Assembly (NCBI RefSeq): GCF_016907715.1 | Contig: NZ_JAFBCM010000001.1 | Coordinates: 2,480,001-2,544,000 of the forward strand | Origin: Tenggerimyces flavus | Lineage (GTDB): Bacteria > Actinomycetota > Actinomycetes > Propionibacteriales > Actinopolymorphaceae | Direction: 5' to 3' | Length of the DNA: 64,000 bases | Part shown: positions 1 through 7,884 of the stretch, piece after piece | Position numbering within the stretch: position 1 is the first letter of the stretch | How the letters are laid out: every line of letters starts with the position of its first letter | Translations under genes and position numbers: made by a program | Notes under the pieces: generated by a model | What the model was told of the DNA's origin: nothing | The model's input: only the letters and a program-made list of their open reading frames with translations | Databases searched by the model: none

Positions 1-2
1 CG

Positions 3-1001
3 GGGATCACGGGTCAGGACGGTTCGTACCTGGCGGAGCTGTTGCTCGCCAAGGGGTACGAGGTCCACGGGCTGATCAGGCGGGCGTCGACGTTCAACAC
101 CCACCGCATCGACCACCTCTACCAGGACCCGCACGAGTCGGCGGCGCGGCTCTTTCTCCATCACGGCGACCTGACGGACGGCTCGGCGATCATGTCGCTG
201 GTGGCCCGGCTGCAGCCCGACGAGATCTACCATCTGGCGGCCCAGTCGCACGTGCGGGTGTCGTTCGACCAGCCCGAGTACACCGGCGACGTGACGGGCG
301 TGGGGACGACGCGGCTGCTGGAGGCGATCCGTTCGACGGGCGTCTCGACGCGGTTCTACCAGGCTTCGTCGTCGGAGATGTTCGGCGCTTCGCCGCCGCC
401 GCAGTCGGAGGAGACGCCGTTCTATCCGCGGTCGCCGTACGGTGCGGCGAAGCTCTACGCGTACTGGATGGCGCGGAACTATCGCGAGGCGTACGGAATG
501 TTCGCGGTGAACGGGATCCTGTTCAACCACGAGTCGCCGCGGCGCGGTGAGACGTTCGTGACGCGGAAGATCACCCGGGCGGTGGCGCGGATCAAGCTTG
601 GGCTCGAGTCCTCGCTGTACTTGGGGAATCTCGACGCGGTGCGCGACTGGGGCTACGCGCCGGAGTACGTGGACGCGATGTGGCGGATGCTGCAGGCGGA
701 CTCGGCGCGCGACTACGTGGTGGCGACGGGGACGCGGTTCTCGGTGCGGGACTTCGTCTCCGCGGCTTTCGCCTGCGTGGAGCTGGACTGGGAGCAGTAC
801 ATCCGCTACGACGCCCGCTATGAGCGGCCGACCGAGGTCGACGAGCTGATTGGCGACGCCTCGCTGGCCCGCAAGGAGCTGGGCTGGGAGGCTCAGGTGC
901 ACGCGCCCGAGCTGGTGCGGATCATGGTCGAGGCGGACGTGCGGCGGCTCTCGGAGGAGCTGGACGGGTCGGCGGCGCGGCGGACGAGGTACGACCCGTG
1001 A
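3..1001 (+). CDS. gmd: GDP-mannose 4,6-dehydratase, 5'-truncated by the window edge
   Basis: Converts GDP-D-mannose to GDP-4-keto-6-deoxy-D-mannose, the first step towards GDP-L-fucose or related 6-deoxyhexoses, in the cytoplasm. The frame is already open at base 3 with [15 protein letters not shown], the Rossmann NADP-binding loop that lies about nine residues from the N-terminus in known Gmd proteins, so only a few codons are missing. SSSEMFG and SPYGAAK carry the SDR Ser/Thr and Tyr-x3-Lys catalytic residues, and [16 protein letters not shown] is typical of Gmd. The 332 visible residues fit the family length. The stop overlaps the next start as GTGA, so it is cotranscribed with the fucosyltransferase. 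No GDP-fucose synthase is visible; it may lie upstream. Confidence 0.95.
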   Translation, partial: GITGQDGSYLAELLLAKGYEVHGLIRRASTFNTHRIDHLYQDPHESAARLFLHHGDLTDGSAIMSLVARLQPDEIYHLAAQSHVRVSFDQPEYTGDVTGVGTTRLLEAIRSTGVSTRFYQASSSEMFGASPPPQSEETPFYPRSPYGAAKLYAYWMARNYREAYGMFAVNGILFNHESPRRGETFVTRKITRAVARIKLGLESSLYLGNLDAVRDWGYAPEYVDAMWRMLQADSARDYVVATGTRFSVRDFVSAAFACVELDWEQYIRYDARYERPTEVDELIGDASLARKELGWEAQVHAPELVRIMVEADVRRLSEELDGSAARRTRYDP

Positions 1002-1846
1002 GCACGGTGGTCTCACTGCGGGGTGGGCTGGGCAATCAACTCTTCCAATGGGCGTTGGCCGTTGCGTTGTCCGAGAACGGGCACCGCGTGGTGTTCGACA
1101 CCGTGCGACTGCGCGGTGACCGGCCGTTGGCGATCGCTCCGCTGCTGTCGTCGTTCCCGCGGTTGTCGCGGCCAGTGGGGCTCGGCCTGGTGGCGCTGGA
1201 CAAGGCGGGTCTGCTCTCTCGCCTGCCCGGGTTGCGCGTGGTGCGGGAGCCCTCGTTCGGCTACGTCTCCCACCTGGGCTCGCTATTGGGGCCGCGGAAC
1301 TACCTCCTGGGCTACTGGCAGTCGCCGCGCTACTTCGAGTCGGCTGCTGCGTCCATCCGCGAGCGAGTGACGGCGTTCGGCCGCTCGACGCTGACGCCGG
1401 AGGGCCATGCGCTGCTGGCTGAGGTCCTCGCCGCGGGCGACGTCGCGGCGGTGCACGTTCGCCGCGGCGACTACGTGACCAACCCGGTGGCGGCCGCCCA
1501 CCACGGAACGTTGGGCGACGACTACTACGCGCTGGCCACGAAGCAGCTGCGCGAGGCCGGGGCGAACCGCTTCCTGTACTTCAGCGACGACCTCGACTGG
1601 GTTCGGGCCAACCTCGCCCAACCCGACGACGTGTTGGTCCCGCGAACGGTGGCGACCGAGCCGATCGGCGAGATCGCCCTGATGGCGGCGTGCGCGGGTC
1701 GGGTGATCGCGAACAGCTCGTTCAGCTGGTGGGCCGCCTGGCTTGCCGACGCCAGCCCCCTCTCGACCGTCGCCCCGGCGCAGTGGTTCGCCGACAACCA
1801 CGCCGACGCCACCGACCTCGTCCCCTCGAATTGGATCCGGCTATGA
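998..1846 (+). CDS. GT11-family alpha-1,2-fucosyltransferase
   Basis: Predicted to transfer L-fucose from GDP-fucose onto a glycan acceptor (282 aa, soluble or peripheral). The N-terminal [13 protein letters not shown] is the GT11 nucleotide-sugar signature. HVRRGDY near residue 151 is the conserved HxRRxD donor-binding motif shared by alpha-1,2 and alpha-1,6 fucosyltransferases, and [11 protein letters not shown] near residue 238 is the third family motif. The GTG start overlaps the gmd stop by 4 bases, so donor synthesis and use are translationally coupled. The family is clear; the acceptor and linkage are inference. Confidence 0.9.
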   Translation: MSTVVSLRGGLGNQLFQWALAVALSENGHRVVFDTVRLRGDRPLAIAPLLSSFPRLSRPVGLGLVALDKAGLLSRLPGLRVVREPSFGYVSHLGSLLGPRNYLLGYWQSPRYFESAAASIRERVTAFGRSTLTPEGHALLAEVLAAGDVAAVHVRRGDYVTNPVAAAHHGTLGDDYYALATKQLREAGANRFLYFSDDLDWVRANLAQPDDVLVPRTVATEPIGEIALMAACAGRVIANSSFSWWAAWLADASPLSTVAPAQWFADNHADATDLVPSNWIRL

Positions 1847-2016
1847 CCCAGCCACCCACCCAGCCGCCCACGCGGGGATCCGTCACGGGCCTGCGCTGGG
1901 AGACGTCGGAGTCCGGCGGCTGGCTCATTCCGCCCTCGATGCGTCAGCCAGCCACGCCGCCCGCCGCGGGGGAGACGTCCACAGCTGCGCGGACAGCTGA
2001 GCGGCCGGTGACCTAA
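1843..2016 (+). CDS. possible 57-aa Pro/Thr-rich small protein
   Basis: A short frame begins with ATG overlapping the fucosyltransferase stop as ATGA and would encode 57 residues starting [12 protein letters not shown], with no recognisable domain, signal peptide or membrane segment. The coupled start and a fair share of G/C third positions are the only support. It fills most of the gap before the next gene, and could equally be an accidental frame in a 3' untranslated region. I do not recognise it. Confidence 0.25.
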   Translation: MTQPPTQPPTRGSVTGLRWETSESGGWLIPPSMRQPATPPAAGETSTAARTAERPVT

Positions 2017-2050
2017 AATCGCAGGTCAGGGCAGCTTGGGAGGGCAGCAG

Positions 2051-3007
2051 ATGGCGGGGGTGACCGCTCCACAGACGGGCACGCGGACGTGGCCGTTGCC
2101 TGCGCTGCCCACTGTCGCCGTCGTGGTCTGCACCAGGGACCGGCGCGAGCTCCTCCATCGAGCGCTGAACGCGATCGCCAAGCAGGACTACGAGGGAAGC
2201 ATCGAGCTCGTCGTCGTCTTCGACCAGTCCGAACGCTTCGACCTCCCCGCCGACGACAACCGGCCGGTCAAGATCCTCGACAACCAACGCAAGCCGGGCC
2301 TCGCCGGCGCTCGCAACACCGGGATCGAGGCGGCCGACACCGACCTGGTCGCGTTCTGCGACGACGACGACGAGTGGCACCCCAGCAAGATCTCCGCCCA
2401 GGTCGACGCCCTCCAGCAACGCCCCGACTGCTGCTTCGTCGCCACCGGCATGGTCGTCCACTATGAGGGCCGCCAGCTGCGACGCCCGGTCCCGTACGAG
2501 GAAGTCACCCTCCTCGAGCTCCTCCCGAACAGGATCGCCGAGATCCACCCGAGCTCGTTCCTGTTCGAACGCACAGCCCTCAAGCACAGGATCGGCCTCG
2601 TCAACGAGGACCTCCCCGGCGCGTACGGCGAGGACTACGACCTGATGCTGCGCGCCGCTCGCGTCGCCCCGCTGCTGTGCGTCCGCGAGCCGCTCGTCGA
2701 CGTCTACTGGCACCAGTCCTCCTTCTTCGCCTCGAAGTGGGAGGTGATCGTCGACGCGCACAGCTACCTGCTCGAGGCGCACCCCGAGTACCGCAGGCAG
2801 CCGCGGTTCGGCGCCTGGCACGAGGGCAAGATCGCGTTCGCGTACGCCGCGCTCGGCAAGCACAAGGACGCCCGCCGGTGGGCCGTCAGAGCGCTCAAGC
2901 ACCAGCCGACCCAGAAGCAGGCGCTCGTCGCCCTCGCCGCCTCGTTCCGACTGATCAACCCCACCTGGGTCCAGAAGCTCGCCCAACGAACCGGCCGAGG
3001 CGTATGA
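2051..3007 (+). CDS. GT2-family glycosyltransferase
   Basis: Inverting GT-A glycosyltransferase, probably adding one sugar to a lipid-linked repeat unit on the cytoplasmic face. TVAVVVCTRDRRELLHRAL begins the nucleotide-binding fold, GLAGARNTGI is the usual GT2 helix, and AFCDDDDEWHP near residue 110 supplies the metal-binding DxD. The start at 2051 is preferred because GGGAGG lies 7-12 bases upstream; an in-frame TTG at 2036 would add five residues but overlaps that ribosome site. The gene ends with an ATGA overlap onto the polymerase gene. Donor and acceptor sugars cannot be read from the sequence. Confidence 0.88.
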   Translation: MAGVTAPQTGTRTWPLPALPTVAVVVCTRDRRELLHRALNAIAKQDYEGSIELVVVFDQSERFDLPADDNRPVKILDNQRKPGLAGARNTGIEAADTDLVAFCDDDDEWHPSKISAQVDALQQRPDCCFVATGMVVHYEGRQLRRPVPYEEVTLLELLPNRIAEIHPSSFLFERTALKHRIGLVNEDLPGAYGEDYDLMLRAARVAPLLCVREPLVDVYWHQSSFFASKWEVIVDAHSYLLEAHPEYRRQPRFGAWHEGKIAFAYAALGKHKDARRWAVRALKHQPTQKQALVALAASFRLINPTWVQKLAQRTGRGV

Positions 3008-4302
3008 CCGCCGCCGCGACGAAGCAGAAGAACGTGCTGCCGGCCTGGCCGGTCCTCGCGTTCTTCGTCGGCTATCCCGTCGCGTGGGTGCTCGGCCTCG
3101 CGCCGTTCTGGATCGCGCTCGCCGCCGTCCCGATGCTCGCGATGCTCATCGTCTACCGCGACATCCGGTTCCCCAAGGCGTTCCTGCCCTGGGCGCTCTT
3201 CTGGGTGTTCCTGCTCGCCTCCGCGCTCATGCTGGACGAGCCGCTTCGCCTTGTGGGCTTCGGTTTCCGCGTCGGTAACTACCTCGGCGCGACGATTGCG
3301 TTCGTGTACGTCTACAACGCCTGGCAGCGCCTCACCGTACGCAAGCTCGCGTTCGGGATCCTCGTCTTCTTCCTGTTCGTCGTCGCCGGCGGCTACCTCG
3401 GCGTGCTGTTCCCCACCGGCGAGCTGCAGACGCCGATGTCGCGGCTGCTGCCCGGCGCGCTGATGGACAACGAGTACGTCCGGGACCTCGTCATCCCGAA
3501 GTTCGCCCAGCAGCAGACGCCCTGGGGCTCGCCGGTCACGTTCAGCCGGCCGAGCGCGCCGTTCCCGTACACGAACGGCTGGGGCGTCAACCTCGCCTTG
3601 CTCCTCCCGTTCGTCCTGCTGGCGTGGACGAAGCTCCGCACGCTCCGCGGCAAGGTCCTGCTCGCGGTCGCGCTGCTCGCGGCGCTGGTGCCGGCGACGG
3701 CGACGCTCAACCGCGGCATGCTCCTCGCGGTCGGCGCCGCGTTCGCGTACGGCGCGGTTCGGCTGCTGTTCAAGGGCGACGCCCGGGCGTTCCTCGCGCT
3801 GGTCGTGGTGTCGGTGATCGGCGTCGGGATCCTGCTCGCCTCCGGATTCACCCAGCAGCTCGAGTTACGCCAGACGTACAGCAACACCTCCGACGGCCGA
3901 AGTCGCATCTATGCCGAGACGTTCGAGAAGACGCTGCAGTCGCCGGTCCTCGGGTACGGCGCGCCAAGACCGTCCGAACACGTCGACATCTCGCTCGGGA
4001 CACAGGGCCACTTCTGGAACGTGATGTTCTCCCACGGCCTCATCGCGCTCGTGATGTTCGAGGTGTTCCTGATCCTGCTCGTCTGGGGCACGCGGCGACT
4101 CCGCAGCGGCGCGACGCTCGCGCTCCATCTCGTTCCGGTGACCGGGCTCGTCGCGCACCTCTACTACGGTCTGGACGGGCCGCAGCTCGTCCTCCTTCTC
4201 GTCGGCGGCGCCCTCGGTCTGCGCGAGGCGCACCGGATCAGGCAGCAGAAGGGGCCACCGGAGAGGGAACCCGAACCAGAGCTCGCGGAGGCCACGAAGT
4301 GA
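3004..4302 (+). CDS. O-antigen ligase/polymerase-like (Wzy/WaaL) membrane protein
   Basis: A 432-residue polytopic membrane protein of the O-antigen polymerase/ligase superfamily. About ten hydrophobic segments run from VLAFFVGYPVAWVLGL to VLLLVGGALGL, and a large external loop with GYGAPRPSEH and GTQGHFWN lies in the C-terminal half, as in Wzy_C proteins. It would join or transfer polysaccharide repeat units outside the membrane. The ATG overlaps the preceding stop (ATGA) and the gene ends in a GTGA overlap with the flippase gene. Codon 288 (3865-3867) is the rare leucine codon TTA. Polymerase versus ligase cannot be settled from sequence. Confidence 0.82.
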   Translation: MTAAATKQKNVLPAWPVLAFFVGYPVAWVLGLAPFWIALAAVPMLAMLIVYRDIRFPKAFLPWALFWVFLLASALMLDEPLRLVGFGFRVGNYLGATIAFVYVYNAWQRLTVRKLAFGILVFFLFVVAGGYLGVLFPTGELQTPMSRLLPGALMDNEYVRDLVIPKFAQQQTPWGSPVTFSRPSAPFPYTNGWGVNLALLLPFVLLAWTKLRTLRGKVLLAVALLAALVPATATLNRGMLLAVGAAFAYGAVRLLFKGDARAFLALVVVSVIGVGILLASGFTQQLELRQTYSNTSDGRSRIYAETFEKTLQSPVLGYGAPRPSEHVDISLGTQGHFWNVMFSHGLIALVMFEVFLILLVWGTRRLRSGATLALHLVPVTGLVAHLYYGLDGPQLVLLLVGGALGLREAHRIRQQKGPPEREPEPELAEATK

Positions 4303-5789
4303 CCTCGACCCGGCAGGAGCTCGCCGGCGTCGCGCGCGGCGGTGCGATCAGCTTCGTCGGCGCGGCGTTCGCTGCCCTCGGCGGCTTCGTCCTCACGATC
4401 GTCGTCACGCGCGGCATCGGCGCGGAGGGCGCGGGTGTCGTGTTCCAGGCGATCGCGGTGTTCACGATCGCGTTCAACGTCGCGAAGCTGGGCGCCGACA
4501 CCGGCCTGCTCTGGCAGCTGCCGCGGCTCGCGGCGAGCGGCCTCGCGCACGAGTCCCGCCGCGCCGTCCTCGCCGCGCTCGTCCCCGTGGCCATCGCGAG
4601 TGTGGCAGCAGCCGTCGTGGTGTACGCCGCCAGCGGCTTGATCGCCGGCGACGAGTCGTCGTACGCGAACGCGCTCCGCGCGATGGCACCGTTCCTGCTC
4701 GTCGCCGCGCCGATGGTCGTGCTGCTCGCGGCGACCCGCGGCTTCGGCGACGTGGTCCCGTTCACCGTCGTCAACAACCTCGCGCTCCCGGCCCTCCGCC
4801 CGCTCGCCGCCGGCGTCGCGATGCTGGCGGGCGGCGGAGTGATCGCGGTCGTGTACGCCTGGTCGGCCCCGCTGTGCGTGGGCCTCGCGATCGCCGCCTG
4901 GATCGTCTGGAAGCAACTGCGTCGCCAGCCCACCACCGGCAAGCAGGCCTGGGCCGGCTGGTCGGAGTTCTGGCGTTTCACCTTGCCCCGTGGGGCATCC
5001 GCCGTTCTGGAGATCGTGCTCGTCTGGGCCGACGTGCTGATCGTCGGAGCGATGCTCGGCCCGGCCGAGGCCGGCATCTACGCCGCCGCGAGCCGCTTCA
5101 TCACGTCCGGAACGATCGCCGAGCAAGCCCTCCGCCTCGCGATCGCGCCGCGCTTCAGCTCCCTGCTGACGCAGGGTCTGAAGGACCGCGTGCAGAGCCT
5201 GTACGGCGTCTCGGCCGGCTGGATCATGCTCGCGTCGTGGCCGATCTACGTGTCGCTCGCGCTGTACGGCGACGTCGTGCTCGGCATCTTCGGGCCGCAG
5301 TTCACCGCCGCGTCGACGGCGCTGGCGATCCTCGCGGTCGGCATGATGATCGCGCTCGCCGCCGGGAACATCCAGTCCCTGTTGCTGATGAGCGGCAACA
5401 GCACGTGGCAGTTCGGCAACAAGGTCGCCGCGGTGGCGCTGAACGTGACCGCCAACCTCGTGCTCGTTCCCGCGTACGGCATCGTCGGCGCCGCGATCGC
5501 CTGGTCGGTCACGATGACGTTCGACGCGCTCGTCACGGTCGCCGAGGTCCGCCACCTGGTCGGCGTGCGGCCGGAGCTCGGGCGGCTGCTCCGCGTCGCC
5601 GTTCCCGTGGCGGTCTGCTACCTCGCGGTCGGGCTCGTCGCCCGCTGGCTGTTCACACCGTCGGTGCCGATGGTGGTGGGCGCGGTGCTGGTGTCGACGG
5701 CCCTGTACGGCCTGTGGTGCTGGCGTGAACGCCGTACGTTCGACCTCTCGACGTTCAAGAACGTCTTGTTGCGAAGGCAGGAATCCTAA
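4299..5789 (+). CDS. Wzx-like polysaccharide flippase (MOP superfamily)
   Basis: A 496-residue integral membrane protein with about 12-14 predicted helices, opening with GAISFVGAAFAALGGFVLTIVVTRG, the start typical of lipopolysaccharide/teichoic flippases of the MOP superfamily. It is expected to move undecaprenyl-linked repeat units across the membrane for the Wzy-like protein encoded immediately upstream. The GTG start is set by a 4-base overlap with that gene; the open frame extends further upstream but runs antiparallel to the polymerase's coding signal. The next gene begins on the base after the stop codon. The substrate is inferred only from its neighbours. Confidence 0.85.
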   Translation: MTSTRQELAGVARGGAISFVGAAFAALGGFVLTIVVTRGIGAEGAGVVFQAIAVFTIAFNVAKLGADTGLLWQLPRLAASGLAHESRRAVLAALVPVAIASVAAAVVVYAASGLIAGDESSYANALRAMAPFLLVAAPMVVLLAATRGFGDVVPFTVVNNLALPALRPLAAGVAMLAGGGVIAVVYAWSAPLCVGLAIAAWIVWKQLRRQPTTGKQAWAGWSEFWRFTLPRGASAVLEIVLVWADVLIVGAMLGPAEAGIYAAASRFITSGTIAEQALRLAIAPRFSSLLTQGLKDRVQSLYGVSAGWIMLASWPIYVSLALYGDVVLGIFGPQFTAASTALAILAVGMMIALAAGNIQSLLLMSGNSTWQFGNKVAAVALNVTANLVLVPAYGIVGAAIAWSVTMTFDALVTVAEVRHLVGVRPELGRLLRVAVPVAVCYLAVGLVARWLFTPSVPMVVGAVLVSTALYGLWCWRERRTFDLSTFKNVLLRRQES

Positions 5790-6671
5790 ATGGGGTTGAA
5801 GGATCGCGCGCCGCGCTGGGTCAAGGACGTCGCGAACGTGGCGACGCGGCAGTACGCGGCGGCGACCTCGCGGTGGCGGCCGTGGCCGGACTTCCTGCTG
5901 ATCGGCACCAAGCGCGGCGGCACGACGTCGCTGTTCAACTACCTGCTGCAGCACCCGGGGATCCTGGGCATGTTCCCGCAGGCACGCGGACTGAAGAGCC
6001 CGGCGTACTTCTTCGAGCACTTCGCGCGCGGGGAGAGCTGGTACCGCTCGCACTTCCACACCTCCGCGTACCGCTCGACCGCCGCGCGGCGGCTCGGCTA
6101 CCGGCCGCTGTCGGGGGAGTCGTCGCCGTACTACCTCTACGACCCGCGGATCGCGGCCCGCGTCGCGAACGCGATGCCGTCGGTCAAGATCATCGTGCTG
6201 CTGCGGCATCCGGTGAAGCGGGCGTTCTCGCAGTACCAGGACAACGTGCAGAACGGTCTGGAGCCGCTGTCCTTCGAGGACGCGCTGGCTGCCGAGCCGG
6301 CGCGGGTCGAGGGCGAGCTGGAACGGATCTCCGCGGACCCGTTCGCCTACAGCTTCGCGCACGACTTCTTCAGCTACCGCGACCGCGGCGTCTACCTGCC
6401 GCAGCTCGAGCGCTGGTACGACGCGCTGCCCGAGTCCCAGCTGCTCGTGCTGCCGAGCGAGGCGTTCTACGCCGACGAGCAGGCGGTCTTCGACCAGACA
6501 TGCTCGTTCCTCGGCCTGCCTCCGTACGCGCTCCCGCGTAAGGAACGGCGCAACCACGTCCCGGCGCCGAAGATGAACGACGCCACCTGGGCCGAGCTGT
6601 GCGACTTCTACGCCCCCCACAACGAAGAAGTCGCCAAACGGCTCGGCCCCGCCTTCAGCTGGCCCACCTAA
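5790..6671 (+). CDS. PAPS-dependent sulfotransferase family protein
   Basis: A 293-aa sulfotransferase-fold protein. LLIGTKRGGTTSLFNYL near residues 37-53 is the 5'-phosphosulfate-binding loop for the donor PAPS, and LLRHPVKRAFSQYQ supplies the 3'-phosphate-binding Arg and Ser. A later stretch, LLVLPSEAFYAD, is common in carbohydrate sulfotransferases of the heparan/chondroitin type. It directly abuts the flippase gene (TAAATG), so it is the last gene of the + strand polysaccharide operon and probably sulfates the glycan or its lipid-linked precursor. Target sugar and position are unknown. The next gene is convergent, 110 bases away. Confidence 0.85.
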   Translation: MGLKDRAPRWVKDVANVATRQYAAATSRWRPWPDFLLIGTKRGGTTSLFNYLLQHPGILGMFPQARGLKSPAYFFEHFARGESWYRSHFHTSAYRSTAARRLGYRPLSGESSPYYLYDPRIAARVANAMPSVKIIVLLRHPVKRAFSQYQDNVQNGLEPLSFEDALAAEPARVEGELERISADPFAYSFAHDFFSYRDRGVYLPQLERWYDALPESQLLVLPSEAFYADEQAVFDQTCSFLGLPPYALPRKERRNHVPAPKMNDATWAELCDFYAPHNEEVAKRLGPAFSWPT

Positions 6672-6781
6672 GGGCCAGCCCGCTCCAGCCGGACAACGAA
6701 CTGGGTGAGGGGCACCCTTGTCCCATAGGTTCGGACCGGGGGCACCCCGACCCAACCGGGTGCAGGTGCGCCGGCGGAGGC

Positions 6782-7354
6782 CTAGCGGCGGCGGATGTCG
6801 AGGCGGTGCGTGGGCTGGTGGTGGTGCGGACGGCGTTCGGTACCTCGCTCGACCAGGTTCTCCACCATCGAACCGAAGCGGGCGATCGTGCCCGAGATGT
6901 CGTTGCGCCCGTCCACGACGGTGTACGCCGACGGCTCGGCCAGCGCGCTGTCGAGCTCGGCCCGCAGTGCGGCGACCGACTCGGCCACCTTCACGTACCC
7001 GTCCTTGGCCAAGCGACGGGTGAACGCCACCTGGTGGTCGTCGACGGCCTCGGACAGTCGGGACAGCCGCGGCACCACGACCGGAAGCCGGCCGGACGAA
7101 CGGGCGTCCATGATCGTCCCCGGGCCTCCCTGCCCGACGACGACCGTCGCGTTTCTCATCAGATCCAGCATCTGGTCACGTGCGTACATCTGCTGTCCCT
7201 GAGCCCCCAACGGCAGCCGTGACGTCATGTGCTGAACCACGCACTCGACGTTGCCGCCCACGCTGGCGAGCCAGTCCTCGGTCCACTCCATCAACCGGTC
7301 GAACCGGTGATGGTCTGAACCGACGGTGACAAACACCAACGGTTGAACGATCAT
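6782..7354 (-). CDS. Alg13/PssE-like glycosyltransferase catalytic subunit
   Basis: A 190-aa half-glycosyltransferase matching the C-terminal nucleotide-sugar-binding half of GT28 enzymes, like eukaryotic Alg13 and streptococcal PssE/Cps14G. It starts PLVFVTVGSDHHRFDRLM, and ATVVVGQGGPGTIMDA is the donor-binding segment with the conserved Gly-Gly-x-Gly region. Such proteins work only with a membrane-anchored acceptor subunit, which is encoded just upstream on the same strand. The ATG is preceded by GGGGAGGAAA. The final residues, from about GTERRPHHH, are basic and low in complexity and may not be conserved. Confidence 0.85.
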   Translation of the reverse strand: MIVQPLVFVTVGSDHHRFDRLMEWTEDWLASVGGNVECVVQHMTSRLPLGAQGQQMYARDQMLDLMRNATVVVGQGGPGTIMDARSSGRLPVVVPRLSRLSEAVDDHQVAFTRRLAKDGYVKVAESVAALRAELDSALAEPSAYTVVDGRNDISGTIARFGSMVENLVERGTERRPHHHQPTHRLDIRRR

Positions 7355-7431
7355 GCGATTTCCTCCCCAGGCGCTTTTTCCCCGCGCGACCCCTATGTGA
7401 CGCTATGACTCCTCACCGTTTCCATTCGGCT

Positions 7432-7881
7432 CTATAACGTTCGACCGACGACGACGCCCTTGGGATAGCTGCGTCGTTGTTCCTCCCATTGCAGGCAGAA
7501 CAAGTCCGCGAACGGATAACAGACTCGGCCCGTGATCGTGGGCGAGTCGATCCGGTCGTAGACCTCGAGATACACGGTGCGGGCCCCGAACAGCTTGCCC
7601 AGTGGGAAGTATGGGATAGCCAAGCCCGCTCCAGTGGAGACTACGACGTCTGGCCGGTAAGTGCGTAGCACCTTGGTGGCCAATACCGCATTGCGGAACA
7701 GGTTCGGCACATGGCGGGTCGTCGGGTGGTGACCCCAGATCACCTGCTCGTCCGCGAGCTGTGTCTTGGCCGGTTCGAGATCGAACGTCACCCACAGACG
7801 TTCGTGCTCCTCCCACCACGGCCGCAGCGCCATCAGCTGGGCGAGGTGGCCCCCGGTCGAGCACACGAAGAGGATGCGCAT
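7432..7881 (-). CDS. Alg14/PssD-like glycosyltransferase membrane subunit
   Basis: A 149-aa protein matching the N-terminal, acceptor-binding half of GT28 enzymes (Alg14, PssD/Cps14F). The start MRILFVCSTGGHLAQL contains the diagnostic GGHL motif; DVVVSTGAGLAIPYF and an Arg/Tyr-rich LEVYDRIDSPT segment follow, and the protein ends in GVVVGRTL, as PssD proteins do. It should recruit the catalytic partner encoded 77 bases downstream to the membrane to make one glycosidic bond of the exopolysaccharide. The gene starts three bases after the stop of the chain-length gene, so the three - strand genes form one operon. Confidence 0.88.
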   Translation of the reverse strand: MRILFVCSTGGHLAQLMALRPWWEEHERLWVTFDLEPAKTQLADEQVIWGHHPTTRHVPNLFRNAVLATKVLRTYRPDVVVSTGAGLAIPYFPLGKLFGARTVYLEVYDRIDSPTITGRVCYPFADLFCLQWEEQRRSYPKGVVVGRTL

Positions 7882-7884
7882 CGT

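Noticed and set aside
2036-2050. TTG start for the GT2 gene
   Set aside because: The TTG overlaps the GGGAGG ribosome site that serves the ATG at 2051.
6703-6717. GGGTG...CACCC as a bidirectional terminator between convergent genes
   Set aside because: A 5-bp stem in GC-rich DNA is expected by chance; other weak pairings nearby are equally good.
4164-6755. An 863-codon - strand frame across the flippase and sulfotransferase genes
   Set aside because: It is Arg/Asp/Glu-rich with no recognisable fold, and lies opposite two genes with clear motifs and coupled starts.
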